A stretch of DNA of 64,000 bases from positions 270,784 to 334,783 of the forward strand of contig NZ_JAVBXX010000007.1 in assembly GCF_030824335.1 (NCBI RefSeq). Direction: 5' to 3'. The DNA is from Azonexus sp. Its GTDB lineage: Bacteria; Pseudomonadota; Gammaproteobacteria; Burkholderiales; Rhodocyclaceae. Positions 55,129 to 63,927 of the stretch are shown in pieces. The translations under genes were made by a program, and so were the position numbers. A model generated the notes under the pieces. The model was given only the letters and a program-made list of their open reading frames with translations. It was not told where the DNA came from and searched no databases. How positions within the stretch are numbered: position 1 is the stretch's first letter; each line of letters begins with the position of its first letter.

Positions 55129-58100
55129 GTGTCTGCTCCCCAACCGCTGCTTCCCCTCGCCGCCCTGCCCAAGCCCGGCGCCCGTATCGATCTGCCGCCG
55201 CTGACCGGCTCTGCCGATGCGCTGGCGCTGGCCGAAATTGCCCGCCACAGCAAGGCGCGCATGCTGGTGGTGGTTACCGCCAGCGCGGCTGATGCACAGC
55301 GTCTGCTGGAGGAAATCCCGTGGTTTGCGCCGGCTTTGAAAGTACGTTTGCTGCCGGACTGGGAAACGCTGCCTTACGATCACTTTTCGCCGCATCAGGA
55401 TCTGGTTTCCGAGCGCCTGGCGACCTTGTGGTCAGCTTTGCAGGGTGAGGTGGAAATCCTGCTGGTGCCGGCGTCGACCGCAATAAACCGGCTGGCGCCG
55501 CCGGAATTCATGGCCGCTTACACCTTCGAGTTCAAGAAGGGCCAGACGCTCGATGCCGAGAAGTTCCGCAGCCAGGTCACGCTGGCCGGCTACGCGCACG
55601 TCACGCAGGTGGTTTCGCCCGGTGAATACTCGATTCGCGGCGGCTTGATCGATCTCTTCCCGATGGGTTCGCAACTGCCTTACCGGCTCGACCTGTTCGA
55701 CGACGAGATCGAAAGCATCAAGACCTTCGACGTCGATACCCAGCGCACCGTTTATCCGGTGCCGGAAGTGCGCCTCTTGCCGGCGCGCGAATTCCCCATG
55801 GACGACAAGGGCCGCACGCATTTCCGCCAGGCCTTCCGCGAGCGCTTCGACGGCGACCCGGCCAAGTCCGGCATCTACAAGGACATTTCGACCGGCATCG
55901 CCAGCGCCGGCATCGAGTATTACCTGCCCCTGTTCTTCGACAGCACGGCGACCATTTTCGATTACCTGCCGAAAGACGCGGTTTTCGTCACGCATGGCGA
56001 CACGCCGGCCGCCATCGCCGCTTTCTGGAACGACACCCGCTCGCGCTACAACCTGCTGCAGGGCGACAAGGCGCGGCCCTTGATGGCGCCGGATGAGTTG
56101 TTCCTGACTGACGAAGCCTTCTTCATCGCGGCCAAATCCTACGGTCGACTGGCCCTGGATGCCAAAAACCCGCAGGCCGCCGGAAAACTACCGAATGTTG
56201 CCGTTGACCGCAGAAGCGACGATCCGCTGGGCGCGCTGAAAAATCATCTCGCCAGCTTCCCGGGCCGGGTTTTGCTGGTCGCGGAAACCGCCGGCCGGCG
56301 CGAAACGCTGGCCGCGATGTTCGCCGAACACGGCCTGAAACCGGATGCCTGCACCGACTTCGCCAGCTTCATCGGTGGCAAGGCTCGTCTGGCCCTCGGT
56401 GTCGGCCCGCTGCAAGCCGGCTTTGCGCTCGACGCCGTAGCCTTCATTACCGAAACCGAGTTGTTCGCCGGCACGCCACGGCGCACCCGGCGCGAAGCGG
56501 CCAAGAAAGCAACGTTCGACAACTGGCTGAAAGACCTGACCGAACTCAAGGTCGGCGATCCGGTCGTGCATGAAAGCCACGGCATCGGCCGCTATCAGGG
56601 CCTGGTGCGCATGGACCTGGGGCTGGGCGAACAGGAATTCCTCGAACTGCATTACGCCAACGACGCCAAGCTGTTCGTCCCGGTGGCCCAGTTGCACGTG
56701 ATTTCCCGTTACTCTGGCGCCGATCCGGAAAGCGCCCCGCTGCATACGCTGGGTTCCGGCCAATGGGACAAGGCCAAGCGCAAGGCAGCCGAGCAGGCGC
56801 GCGACACCGCCGCCGAACTGCTCGCACTGTACGCCGCCCGCGCCGCCCGCCAGGGCCATGCCTTCGACTTCCAGGAAAACGATTACGAAGTTTTCGCCGA
56901 TGGTTTCGGTTTTGAGGAAACCCACGATCAGGCGCAGGCCATCGCAGCCGTCATCGAAGACATGCGCTCGGGCAAGCCGATGGACCGGCTGGTTTGCGGC
57001 GACGTCGGTTTCGGCAAGACCGAAGTCGCCCTGCGCGCTGCCTTCTGCGCGGTAGCCGGCGGCAAGCAGGTCGCCGTGCTGTGCCCGACCACGCTGCTCT
57101 GCGAACAGCATTACCAGACCTTCGCCGACCGCTTCGCCGACTGGCCGGTCAAGATTGCCGAAATCTCGCGCTTCAAGACCGCCAAGGAAACGACGCAGGC
57201 CTTGCAGGAACTGGCCGAAGGCAAGATCGACATCATCATCGGCACGCACAAGCTGATCGGCAAGGACGTCAAATTCAACCGTCTGGGCCTCGTCATCATC
57301 GACGAAGAACACCGTTTCGGCGTGCGCCAGAAGGAAACCTTGAAGTCGATGCGCGCCGAGGTCGATGTGCTGACGCTGACCGCAACGCCGATTCCGCGCA
57401 CGCTGGCGCTGTCAATGGAAGGTCTGCGCGATTTCTCGGTGATCGCCACCGCGCCGCAGAAGCGGCTGGCCATCAAGACCTTCGTCTCGAAATTCTCCGA
57501 CGGCATCATCCGCGAAGCAGTGCTGCGCGAACTCAAGCGCGGCGGCCAGGTGTATTTCCTGCACAACGAAGTCGACACCATCAACAACATGCAGGAAAAG
57601 CTGGAAAAGCTGGTGCCGGAAGCGCGCATCGTCATCGGCCACGGCCAGATGAACGAACGCGAACTGGAGCGCGTGATGCGCGACTTCACCGGCCAGCGCG
57701 CCAACGTGCTGCTGTGCACGACGATCATCGAAACCGGCATCGACAATCCGCACGCCAACACCATCCTGATCAACCGCTCGGAAAAATTCGGCCTCGCCCA
57801 GTTGCACCAGTTGCGCGGCCGGGTCGGTCGCTCGCATCACCAGGCTTACGCCTACCTGCTGGTGCAGGACGAAAAGGCGCTGACCAAGCAGGCCAAGATG
57901 CGCCTCGAAGCCATTCAGGCGATGGAAGAACTCGGCTCCGGTTTCTACCTGGCGATGCACGATCTGGAAATCCGCGGCGCCGGCGAGGTGCTGGGCGACA
58001 ACCAATCGGGCGAAATGCAGGAAGTCGGTTTCACCATGTTTGCCGACATGCTCAACCGTGCCGTCGCTCACCTGAAACAGGGCAAGCTGATGGACTCGCT

Positions 58101-58569
58101 GGACCTGACCCAGCCGATCGGCGTCAGCGGCGAGATCAACCTGCGCACGCCGGCCCTGCTGCCCGATGGCTACTGCCCCGACGTGCACGAACGCCTGACG
58201 CTGTACAAGCGCCTGGCCAACTGCGACACCAGCGAGGAAATCGACGCACTGCAGGAAGAATTGATCGACCGTTTCGGCGAACTGCCGCTGCAGGCGCAAT
58301 CGCTGCTCGCCACGCACCGCCTGCGTCTCTTGGTCAAACCGCTTCTGATAGCCAAGCTCGACGCGACCAACGACCAGATCACCATCCAGTTCAGCCCGGA
58401 ATTCACCAAGAATCCGCCTATCGAGCCGATCAAGATCATCAATTTGATTCAGAAAAACCGCAGCTATAAGCTAGCCGGACAGGATAAAATTTCCCTCTTA
58501 CGCCACTGCCCGACCCTGAACGACAAAGTCGCCGCAGTGAAAGACATGATTCGCGAGCTGACTAAATGA
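55129..58569 (+). CDS. mfd: Transcription-repair coupling factor
   Basis: An 1146-residue DNA translocase that releases stalled RNA polymerase and recruits UvrA. N-terminal UvrB-like domains include PDWETLPYDHFSPHQDL. The RNA-polymerase-interacting CarD-like domain follows (about 470-550; GDPVVHESHGIGRYQGLV). The helicase has the Walker A motif GDVGFGKTEVALRAA near residue 624 and the IIDEEHRFGVRQKE motor motif near 721. The C-terminal domain resembles TRCF D7. The start is a GTG at 55129. The aroG-type gene overlaps by four bases. Confidence 0.97.
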   Translation: MSAPQPLLPLAALPKPGARIDLPPLTGSADALALAEIARHSKARMLVVVTASAADAQRLLEEIPWFAPALKVRLLPDWETLPYDHFSPHQDLVSERLATLWSALQGEVEILLVPASTAINRLAPPEFMAAYTFEFKKGQTLDAEKFRSQVTLAGYAHVTQVVSPGEYSIRGGLIDLFPMGSQLPYRLDLFDDEIESIKTFDVDTQRTVYPVPEVRLLPAREFPMDDKGRTHFRQAFRERFDGDPAKSGIYKDISTGIASAGIEYYLPLFFDSTATIFDYLPKDAVFVTHGDTPAAIAAFWNDTRSRYNLLQGDKARPLMAPDELFLTDEAFFIAAKSYGRLALDAKNPQAAGKLPNVAVDRRSDDPLGALKNHLASFPGRVLLVAETAGRRETLAAMFAEHGLKPDACTDFASFIGGKARLALGVGPLQAGFALDAVAFITETELFAGTPRRTRREAAKKATFDNWLKDLTELKVGDPVVHESHGIGRYQGLVRMDLGLGEQEFLELHYANDAKLFVPVAQLHVISRYSGADPESAPLHTLGSGQWDKAKRKAAEQARDTAAELLALYAARAARQGHAFDFQENDYEVFADGFGFEETHDQAQAIAAVIEDMRSGKPMDRLVCGDVGFGKTEVALRAAFCAVAGGKQVAVLCPTTLLCEQHYQTFADRFADWPVKIAEISRFKTAKETTQALQELAEGKIDIIIGTHKLIGKDVKFNRLGLVIIDEEHRFGVRQKETLKSMRAEVDVLTLTATPIPRTLALSMEGLRDFSVIATAPQKRLAIKTFVSKFSDGIIREAVLRELKRGGQVYFLHNEVDTINNMQEKLEKLVPEARIVIGHGQMNERELERVMRDFTGQRANVLLCTTIIETGIDNPHANTILINRSEKFGLAQLHQLRGRVGRSHHQAYAYLLVQDEKALTKQAKMRLEAIQAMEELGSGFYLAMHDLEIRGAGEVLGDNQSGEMQEVGFTMFADMLNRAVAHLKQGKLMDSLDLTQPIGVSGEINLRTPALLPDGYCPDVHERLTLYKRLANCDTSEEIDALQEELIDRFGELPLQAQSLLATHRLRLLVKPLLIAKLDATNDQITIQFSPEFTKNPPIEPIKIINLIQKNRSYKLAGQDKISLLRHCPTLNDKVAAVKDMIRELTK

Positions 58570-59636
58570 CCACCAAAATTGAAAACGTAAACGTATCCGC
58601 CTTCGACACCATGCCGACGCCGGCCGAAATCCATGCAAAATTGCCGTTGACCGCAAAAGCGGAAACTACGGTCGGCGAAGGTCGCGAATTGCTGCGCAAC
58701 ATCCTCGACCGCAAGGATCACCGCCTGTTCGTCGTCGTCGGCCCCTGCTCGATTCACGACCCGGTCGCCGGCCTGGATTACGCCCGCCGCCTGAAAGCAC
58801 TGGCCGATGACGTCGGCGACGTGCTGCAGATCATCATGCGCGTCTATTTCGAAAAGCCGCGCACCACGGTCGGCTGGAAGGGTTACATCAACGACCCGTT
58901 CATGGACGATTCCTTCCAGGTCAATGTCGGCATGGAAAAGGCCCGCGAATTCCTGCTCGCCGTCAATGAACTCGGCCTGCCCGCCGGCACCGAAGCGCTC
59001 GACCCGTACGGCCCGCAGTACTACGGTGATCTGATCACCTGGACCGCCATCGGCGCCCGCACCACCGAATCGCAAACGCACCGCGAAATGTCGTCCGGGC
59101 TATCCACGCCGGTCGGCTTCAAGAACGCGACCAGCGGCGACCTGAGCGTAGCCACCAACGCCATCCTGTCGGCCTCCAACCCGCACTCCTTCCTCGGCCT
59201 GAACAACGACGGCCGCGTCGCGATTGTGCGCACCACCGGCAACGCCTACGGCCACGTCGTGCTGCGCGGCGGCGACGGCAAGCCGAACTACGACACCGTG
59301 TCGGTCACCGTGGCCGAACAGGCACTGGCCAAGGCCAAACTGCCGGCCAACATCGTCGTCGATTGCTCACACGCCAACAGCTCGAAAAAGCCCGAACTAC
59401 AACCGCTGGTCATGGCCGACGTGGTCAACCAGATCCGCAACGGCAACAAGTCGCTGCTCGGCGTGATGATCGAATCGAACATCGAAGCCGGCAACCAGCC
59501 GATCCCGGCCGACCTGTCGCAACTGAAATACGGCTGCTCGGTGACCGACGGCTGCGTCGGCTGGGAAACCACCGAACAGATGATCCGCGACGCAGCAGTC
59601 CTGTTGCGCGACGTGTTGCCGGAACGGCTTGCCTGA
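58566..59636 (+). CDS. aroG: 3-deoxy-7-phosphoheptulonate (DAHP) synthase, class I
   Basis: 356 residues. This is the first enzyme of aromatic amino acid synthesis, joining phosphoenolpyruvate and erythrose 4-phosphate. Motifs VVGPCSIHDPVAGLDYARR, GWKGYINDPF, and VDCSHANSSKKP are present with the metal site HxxE-like C-terminal half. Which of AroF, AroG or AroH, and so which feedback amino acid, is not readable. It overlaps mfd by four bases and ends before a strong terminator. Confidence 0.95.
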   Translation: MTTKIENVNVSAFDTMPTPAEIHAKLPLTAKAETTVGEGRELLRNILDRKDHRLFVVVGPCSIHDPVAGLDYARRLKALADDVGDVLQIIMRVYFEKPRTTVGWKGYINDPFMDDSFQVNVGMEKAREFLLAVNELGLPAGTEALDPYGPQYYGDLITWTAIGARTTESQTHREMSSGLSTPVGFKNATSGDLSVATNAILSASNPHSFLGLNNDGRVAIVRTTGNAYGHVVLRGGDGKPNYDTVSVTVAEQALAKAKLPANIVVDCSHANSSKKPELQPLVMADVVNQIRNGNKSLLGVMIESNIEAGNQPIPADLSQLKYGCSVTDGCVGWETTEQMIRDAAVLLRDVLPERLA

Positions 59637-59663
59637 GTCGAAAGACGATGCCGACTATCAGCC

Positions 59664-59692
59664 AACCCCAGCCTAACCCGCTGGGGTTTTTT
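59664..59692 (+). terminator. Intrinsic terminator after the DAHP synthase gene
   Basis: AACCCCAGC (59664-59672) pairs with GCTGGGGTT (59680-59688) around a seven-base loop and is followed by a run of six T. It lies 28 bases past the stop and closes the mfd-aroG unit. Confidence 0.88.
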
Positions 59693-59813
59693 CATACCTG
59701 CAGGTGTTGACCGCAACATTGCCGCTCGACAAGGTCGAACACAAGTTCAGACGTGCGACAATTCACCGATCAAGTCGGTAAAAATGCCCAGCCCTGAAGA
59801 TCGGAGATATTCC

Positions 59814-60380
59814 ATGGCACTGGTTCAATTTCGTGACAGCGTATCCGTTGCTGACTATCTGGCCGACGAAGAAGCAGCCACTGAAAAACATGAATATCTG
59901 GCCGGCGAAGTCCATGCCATGAGCGGTGCCAGCGCGCGGCATAACCTGATTTGCGGCAACCTCTTTGCCGCCTTGCACCGGCATCTGGCGGGCGGCCCGT
60001 GCCGGGTTTTCATGGCTGACCTGAAAGTTCGCCTGTCGGTCAATGACGAGGACTATTTTTACTATCCGGACATCATGGTTGCCTGCAATCCGGCGGATCA
60101 GGCCAGCCACTTTCGCACGCAACCGTCGGTGCTGGTCGAAATCATGTCACCCAGCACCGAGCGTATTGACCGCCGGGAAAAACTTTTTGCCTACCGCACG
60201 CTCGATTCCCTACGCGAATATGTCTTGATCGAACAAGACGCGCCGGTCGCCTTGGCCTATGTCCGCACCGAAGACCGTTGGACCACGCAACGCCCGGAAC
60301 CCACCGGCGTGCTCACCCTCCCCAGCCTGAATTTCTCCATCCCGGTGGCAGAGTTGTATCGGGGAACGGAAGGTTTGTAG
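59814..60380 (+). CDS. Uma2-family endonuclease (DUF820, PD-(D/E)XK fold)
   Basis: 188 residues from ATG 59814, with GGAG upstream; an earlier ATG would add only ten residues. The restriction-endonuclease-like catalytic residues are visible in YYPDIMVAC (Asp), VLVEIMSPST (Glu) and IDRREKLFAY (Lys). Uma2 proteins are widespread, often in multiple copies, in bacteria with mobile regions, and their role is not clear. It opens a stretch with toxin genes and an atypical base composition. Confidence 0.88.
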   Translation: MALVQFRDSVSVADYLADEEAATEKHEYLAGEVHAMSGASARHNLICGNLFAALHRHLAGGPCRVFMADLKVRLSVNDEDYFYYPDIMVACNPADQASHFRTQPSVLVEIMSPSTERIDRREKLFAYRTLDSLREYVLIEQDAPVALAYVRTEDRWTTQRPEPTGVLTLPSLNFSIPVAELYRGTEGL

Positions 60381-60423
60381 TCCAGCATCGTCATCCAATA
60401 AAGATTCAGATGCGAGTGATCCA

Positions 60424-60732
60424 TCAATGATAGTCGCTCTCGCGCTGATGGCGCACCGCCAGTATCGTCACCGTCTCGGCATCGTCGATTTCAAAAAGCG
60501 CGACATAACCCGCTGCGCCGAACGGAATCACCAACTCACGCAAAAACGGCGAATCGGTCGTAGCCTTGCGGCAAGTGAACGGCATTTGCTCCAGCGTGAC
60601 CATGCCCGCGCGTATCGCCTCCAGCGCTCGCTCAGCCAGCGTCCAGTCTGCGGCATCCCGCTCAAGAATGAACTCATAAAGCCTGACCAGATCGGCCTCG
60701 GCCTCCTGGGTAAAACGAACCCGAAACGTCAT
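60424..60732 (-). CDS. parE: RelE/ParE-family toxin
   Basis: A 102-residue toxin-like protein: MTFRVRFTQEAEADLVRLYEF is the ParE/RelE N-terminal fold, followed by ALEAIRAGMVTLEQMPFTCRK and FEIDDAETVTILAVRHQRESDYH, the last strand and C-terminal basic residues. The antitoxin gene lies upstream with a four-base overlap, the usual order (antitoxin first). ParE acts on gyrase while RelE cleaves mRNA; the target cannot be told here. Confidence 0.88.
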   Translation of the reverse strand: MTFRVRFTQEAEADLVRLYEFILERDAADWTLAERALEAIRAGMVTLEQMPFTCRKATTDSPFLRELVIPFGAAGYVALFEIDDAETVTILAVRHQRESDYH

Positions 60733-61004
60733 GCCTGGGATTTGCCAGCCTTGGCTTTATCAAGCATTCCCTGGAGTCGATCAAGCACAGCAGAAGCCTC
60801 GACATAGTGTCCGGTCTGTCTGGCCTGATCGCGCGCCACCAAACCGCGTACGACAAACTCCTTTTCAGCCTGACGATAGGCGATGGTCTTACGGATCGCA
60901 TGCTCGACAAAGCCCGACAAGCTTTCCCCCTCATGCAAGACGCTTTCTGCGGAACGACGCAGTTCCGGATCAACCCGCAAGGAAGGAATCGTGGCAGTTT
61001 TCAT
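60729..61004 (-). CDS. Ribbon-helix-helix antitoxin of the ParE/RelE pair
   Basis: 91 residues from ATG 61004. The N-terminal MKTATIPSLRVDPELRRSAES and LHEGESLSGFVEHAIRKTIA fit a ribbon-helix-helix DNA-binding domain (short strand then two helices) as in YlcI/ParD-like antitoxins. The C-terminal half (DRLQGMLDKAKAGKSQA) probably wraps the toxin. It should bind and repress its own promoter; an inverted repeat lies immediately upstream. Confidence 0.85.
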   Translation of the reverse strand: MKTATIPSLRVDPELRRSAESVLHEGESLSGFVEHAIRKTIAYRQAEKEFVVRGLVARDQARQTGHYVEASAVLDRLQGMLDKAKAGKSQA

Positions 61005-61013
61005 TGAGGCACC

Positions 61014-61039
61014 CAATGCGTTGTATTTGCGATGCATTG
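61014..61039. promoter_or_regulatory. Possible operator of the toxin-antitoxin pair
   Basis: CAATGC (61014-61019) and GCATTG (61034-61039) form an inverted repeat with a 14-base spacer, 9 bases upstream of the antitoxin ATG. Autorepressor sites of ribbon-helix-helix antitoxins look like this. The motif is short, so confidence is low. Confidence 0.35.
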
Positions 61040-61582
61040 TGCCGATATATCGTGGAGTGGGCAAGTCAAGGCTATCGCCCGTGCCAAAGGCGTCTTACAG
61101 GCCGCCCGCGATGCCGCGTCCTTATCGGGCCTGTCGATCAGATAAAAGCGAAGATAGCACTATTCCCCCTCGGAAATCGCCGACCTGACAGGAAAACGCT
61201 CACCAACGATCTTTCTGGAGATCCTGATTCGCTGGCAGCCGATTCTGGACAAGCTGAAACTGGATGCAGCAGCCCCCGGGGAAATGCTAAATAAATATTG
61301 CCACCCAAAAAACCAAGCCACACCTTGTGTCTTAGCATCCATTCTGGGTAATATTCCTGCCATCCCTTGCATGAACCTGCTATGCGGATTTCTTCGGCTG
61401 AAGCATTGCCACGGATGAATGGCAGTTTTCCAGAATACATGCAGGATATGCTGCCAACTATAAAGTTTCGAAAATCGAGCCTAGTCCCTTTTTTTATAGA
61501 AATAGAATTGAAATGAGGCCTCCCCAATTTTTTAACGGTATTTATATTTTTATATCACATTATTAAAATTAAAGAAGAAAAT
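61040..61582. other. Gene-poor stretch with no confident gene
   Basis: About 540 bases upstream of the DUF2845 gene. The only long frame is on the minus strand at 61138-61527; it has no recognisable family, lacks a clear ribosome site and contains oddly distributed aromatic residues, so I do not call it a gene. Composition changes from GC-rich to AT-rich at about 61.45 kb. It may hold a gene remnant. Confidence 0.5.
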
Positions 61583-61900
61583 ATGAACTCAAAAAATGCA
61601 CTGCTTTTTATTGCTGGTTTGATCGCGACATTGGTAACGAGCCCCGCTGCGGCACAATCATCAGAGTCATTAAGGTGCAACAACGATCTGGTCTATGCCG
61701 GTGACAGTAAAGCGGTCGTGTTGTTGAAATGCGGAGCCCCGACTGTCAAGGACTCGTTTTGCAAACCAGATACTAGGGGTAGGGTTTGCGAAACAGTCGA
61801 TGAATGGACATACAATTTGGGTGCTGGACAATTCATCCGAACACTTCGGTTTGAATCGGGCAAGCTTATTTCAATATCATTCGGGGATTACGGAAAGTAA
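61583..61900 (+). CDS. Exported DUF2845-domain protein
   Basis: 105 residues. MNSKNALLFIAGLIATLVTSPAAA is a signal peptide. The mature domain has LRCNNDLVYAGDSKAVVLLK followed by the C-G-x-P motif, and the conserved end EWTYNLGAGQFIRTLRFESGK, which is the DUF2845 hallmark. The four cysteines (two close pairs) may form disulfides. Function is unknown. A terminator follows. Confidence 0.86.
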   Translation: MNSKNALLFIAGLIATLVTSPAAAQSSESLRCNNDLVYAGDSKAVVLLKCGAPTVKDSFCKPDTRGRVCETVDEWTYNLGAGQFIRTLRFESGKLISISFGDYGK

Positions 61901-61928
61901 TCACGGGCCAAGGCAATCAAAGGGGCCG

Positions 61929-61956
61929 GAGCCGAATTAAATTTCGGCCATTTTTT
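61929..61956 (+). terminator. Terminator after the DUF2845 gene
   Basis: GCCGAA (61931-61936) and TTCGGC (61943-61948) with flanking GG/CC pairs form the stem around a TTAAAT loop, followed by six T (61951-61956). It lies 30 bases past the stop. Confidence 0.7.
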
Positions 61957-62005
61957 CAGTTGACCGTGAAAGCCTCTGCAAACCGATCCTGATCGGCTAA
62001 TTATT

Positions 62006-62470
62006 GTGAAACATATATTAATTTCCGCTTTATTTTTACTGAGCAACCCGGTCGCTGCTCAGTACCGCTGCCTTGTCAACAAAAAAGTGATTTTTCAGGA
62101 TGCCCCATGTTTCAACCATCCTCAATACATTGAAGAAAAAACCAACGCAATTCAACAAAACCAATATTCATTGCCTAACAGAAATATCCAACATATTGGG
62201 CCAATTGAGGCTGGAATGCAGCTTTGCGCAAGTGATGCTGTAAAATTTGTAGCATGGAAAGACCCAGGAAGCCTACAGATCGGAAAAATTCACGGTGGGA
62301 AGATGGATACATTCCGGATTTCCGGGACACTGCATGGAGGACGAATATACTTCATACCTGTTAATGCAAAAAACGGCTTTGGCGGTTACAATGGCTTCAA
62401 ACCAATTATTTGCATCACCAGCGAAGATGGGCTTCGCATAGTACAAATCAACTCGGATGCACACCGCTAA
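62006..62470 (+). CDS. Exported hypothetical protein with DUF4124-like start
   Basis: 154 residues from GTG 62006. MKHILISALFLLSNPVAAQ is a signal peptide. The mature N-terminus YRCLVNKKVIFQDAPCF has the DUF4124-like pattern and a Cys pair. The rest (about 60-150) has beta strands, two further cysteines (MQLCASD, IICITSE) and no known motif. It is AT-rich relative to the core. Function unknown. Confidence 0.72.
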   Translation: MKHILISALFLLSNPVAAQYRCLVNKKVIFQDAPCFNHPQYIEEKTNAIQQNQYSLPNRNIQHIGPIEAGMQLCASDAVKFVAWKDPGSLQIGKIHGGKMDTFRISGTLHGGRIYFIPVNAKNGFGGYNGFKPIICITSEDGLRIVQINSDAHR

Positions 62471-62905
62471 TGATTATCTGAATAAGTCCAGATTCTTGCT
62501 TCAGGTGAGTAGAAAATCTTTGATTTTCTTGTGTGGAAATTTTGGGCTACCTGCTTGCTCAGATAATCCCCAAAAAAAACTAACAAAATCATTTATTAAA
62601 AACAAGTTGCACACAGTTTATTTGCACGATCTGGTGCAAATTTTGTTACAAAAATTTATTTTCACAAACCCACAAAGAAAAATAATATCTTGACATTTGA
62701 AATTATAAAAACACAAGCACCAAAAACCCACCGTGCACGCCTTTTTTCGCATTAACTAATTTCTGCATTGGTGCTGACGTAGTGGTTTTTTGATATATAA
62801 ACCATCATAAACGAAACGAAAATTTTATAAATAAATAAAAAATTTCAGCCATCTCGCGCCAAAGAAAAACCCATTAGAACCCCAATCAACAATACAGGCA
62901 ACCTC
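62471..62905. other. AT-rich intergenic region, no gene supported
   Basis: About 435 bases, strongly AT-rich. A plus-strand frame at 62457-62693 (78 codons) overlaps the previous gene and lacks a ribosome site. No repeat, tRNA or strong terminator was seen. A possible promoter for the gene at 62906 may be among the AT-rich tracts but no clear -35/-10 pair stood out. Confidence 0.5.
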
Positions 62906-63220
62906 ATGAGTATACGAGACAAAAAGATAAACTATATTGCTTACACAATAATATTATTTTTGGCTTTTATTCACAATCCATTCTCCGGATACTGGGATAC
63001 AACAAGCAACCCATGGCTTAATGGAAAATTGATTACCGAATGCGCAACAAAAGGAACTAGCTATTACTGTGAAACATATAAACTGCCATTTTGGGGCTGG
63101 AGATCAACTGGGGCACTCATAGATTGGTTTTCAACAATTCAGAATTTTCTTTTATCCATAGCAATAGTTATAGGCACTGCGGGAGCAGTTCGCGGATATT
63201 TAAATATAAAAGAAGACTGA
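62906..63220 (+). CDS. Small membrane protein of unknown function
   Basis: 104 residues. Two hydrophobic segments, residues about 8-25 (YIAYTIILFLAFIHNPF) and about 78-96 (FLLSIAIVIGTAGAV), suggest an inner-membrane protein with the central loop outside, with paired cysteines (ITECATKGTSYYCETY). No family is recognised. Base composition is AT-rich, unlike the core, which suggests recent acquisition. Confidence 0.7.
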   Translation: MSIRDKKINYIAYTIILFLAFIHNPFSGYWDTTSNPWLNGKLITECATKGTSYYCETYKLPFWGWRSTGALIDWFSTIQNFLLSIAIVIGTAGAVRGYLNIKED

Positions 63221-63432
63221 AAATTAAATTTCATAAAATTAACAACCGAAAAACTTACGACTTTCCTTGCACATAGAAACAAAACACAACTCCGTTAATT
63301 CAAATTTAGTCTAACCCATTTTTATTAATCAACGGACACCCCCCAAGACAGAATGGGCCGTCTGCCTCACAGAGTTCGTAGCATGGTCCCGCCAGAACAA
63401 CCCGACCACCATTTCACTCGAGGACAGACCAC

Positions 63433-63927
63433 TTGACGGACGAAACAACCGTGATCCGTCCCCTGTTTTCTGAAAGGCTGCTTGAAAACATGACTGCTCC
63501 GACACCCGACAAAACCAAAGTATTTGCCGAGGCATCGCGCCTAGTTACGTTTCACAATTTTGACTTACCGAAAGCAGGTCAGTATCTGGAGACGATTCAC
63601 CGCTATCACGGACCAGATAGCGAAGTTCGAGAAAAACTTGAAGCCTTCGGAAGAGAGTTTCGAAACAGCGAAGTGCTGTATAACAAGCTGGTCGGCTATG
63701 TTCTGGAGTGTTATGCACATTATTTCTACTCAAAAGAATGTGCATTCGATCAAAACCGCAAGCACCCCGATTTCGAAGAATACTTTCAGCATTGGTTTTA
63801 CTCCCAAGCGGATTACGTAGAAAAATCGGCACGTAGCTATTTCCAGCAACGAATCAAACAGCCGACCAATCTGAAAATTCAAACTGGTAAGACCATCTGG
63901 CACTTTCGACGACAGAACCCACGATAA
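63433..63927 (+). CDS. Hypothetical soluble protein, 164 residues or fewer
   Basis: The frame opens at TTG 63433; ATG 63490 (MTAPTPDKTKVFAEASRL) is the other candidate. The sequence is helical and charged (DLPKAGQYLETIHRYHGPDSE, REKLEAFGREFRNSEVLYNK), with aromatic residues and no signal peptide. I do not recognise it. The start is uncertain because the upstream 200 bases show no clear promoter or ribosome site. Confidence 0.6.
   Translation: MTDETTVIRPLFSERLLENMTAPTPDKTKVFAEASRLVTFHNFDLPKAGQYLETIHRYHGPDSEVREKLEAFGREFRNSEVLYNKLVGYVLECYAHYFYSKECAFDQNRKHPDFEEYFQHWFYSQADYVEKSARSYFQQRIKQPTNLKIQTGKTIWHFRRQNPR

Noticed and set aside
63221..63432. Possible transposase or gene fragment in the last intergenic stretch
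   Set aside because: Short frames on both strands end quickly and match nothing recognisable, so only the intergenic label is supported.
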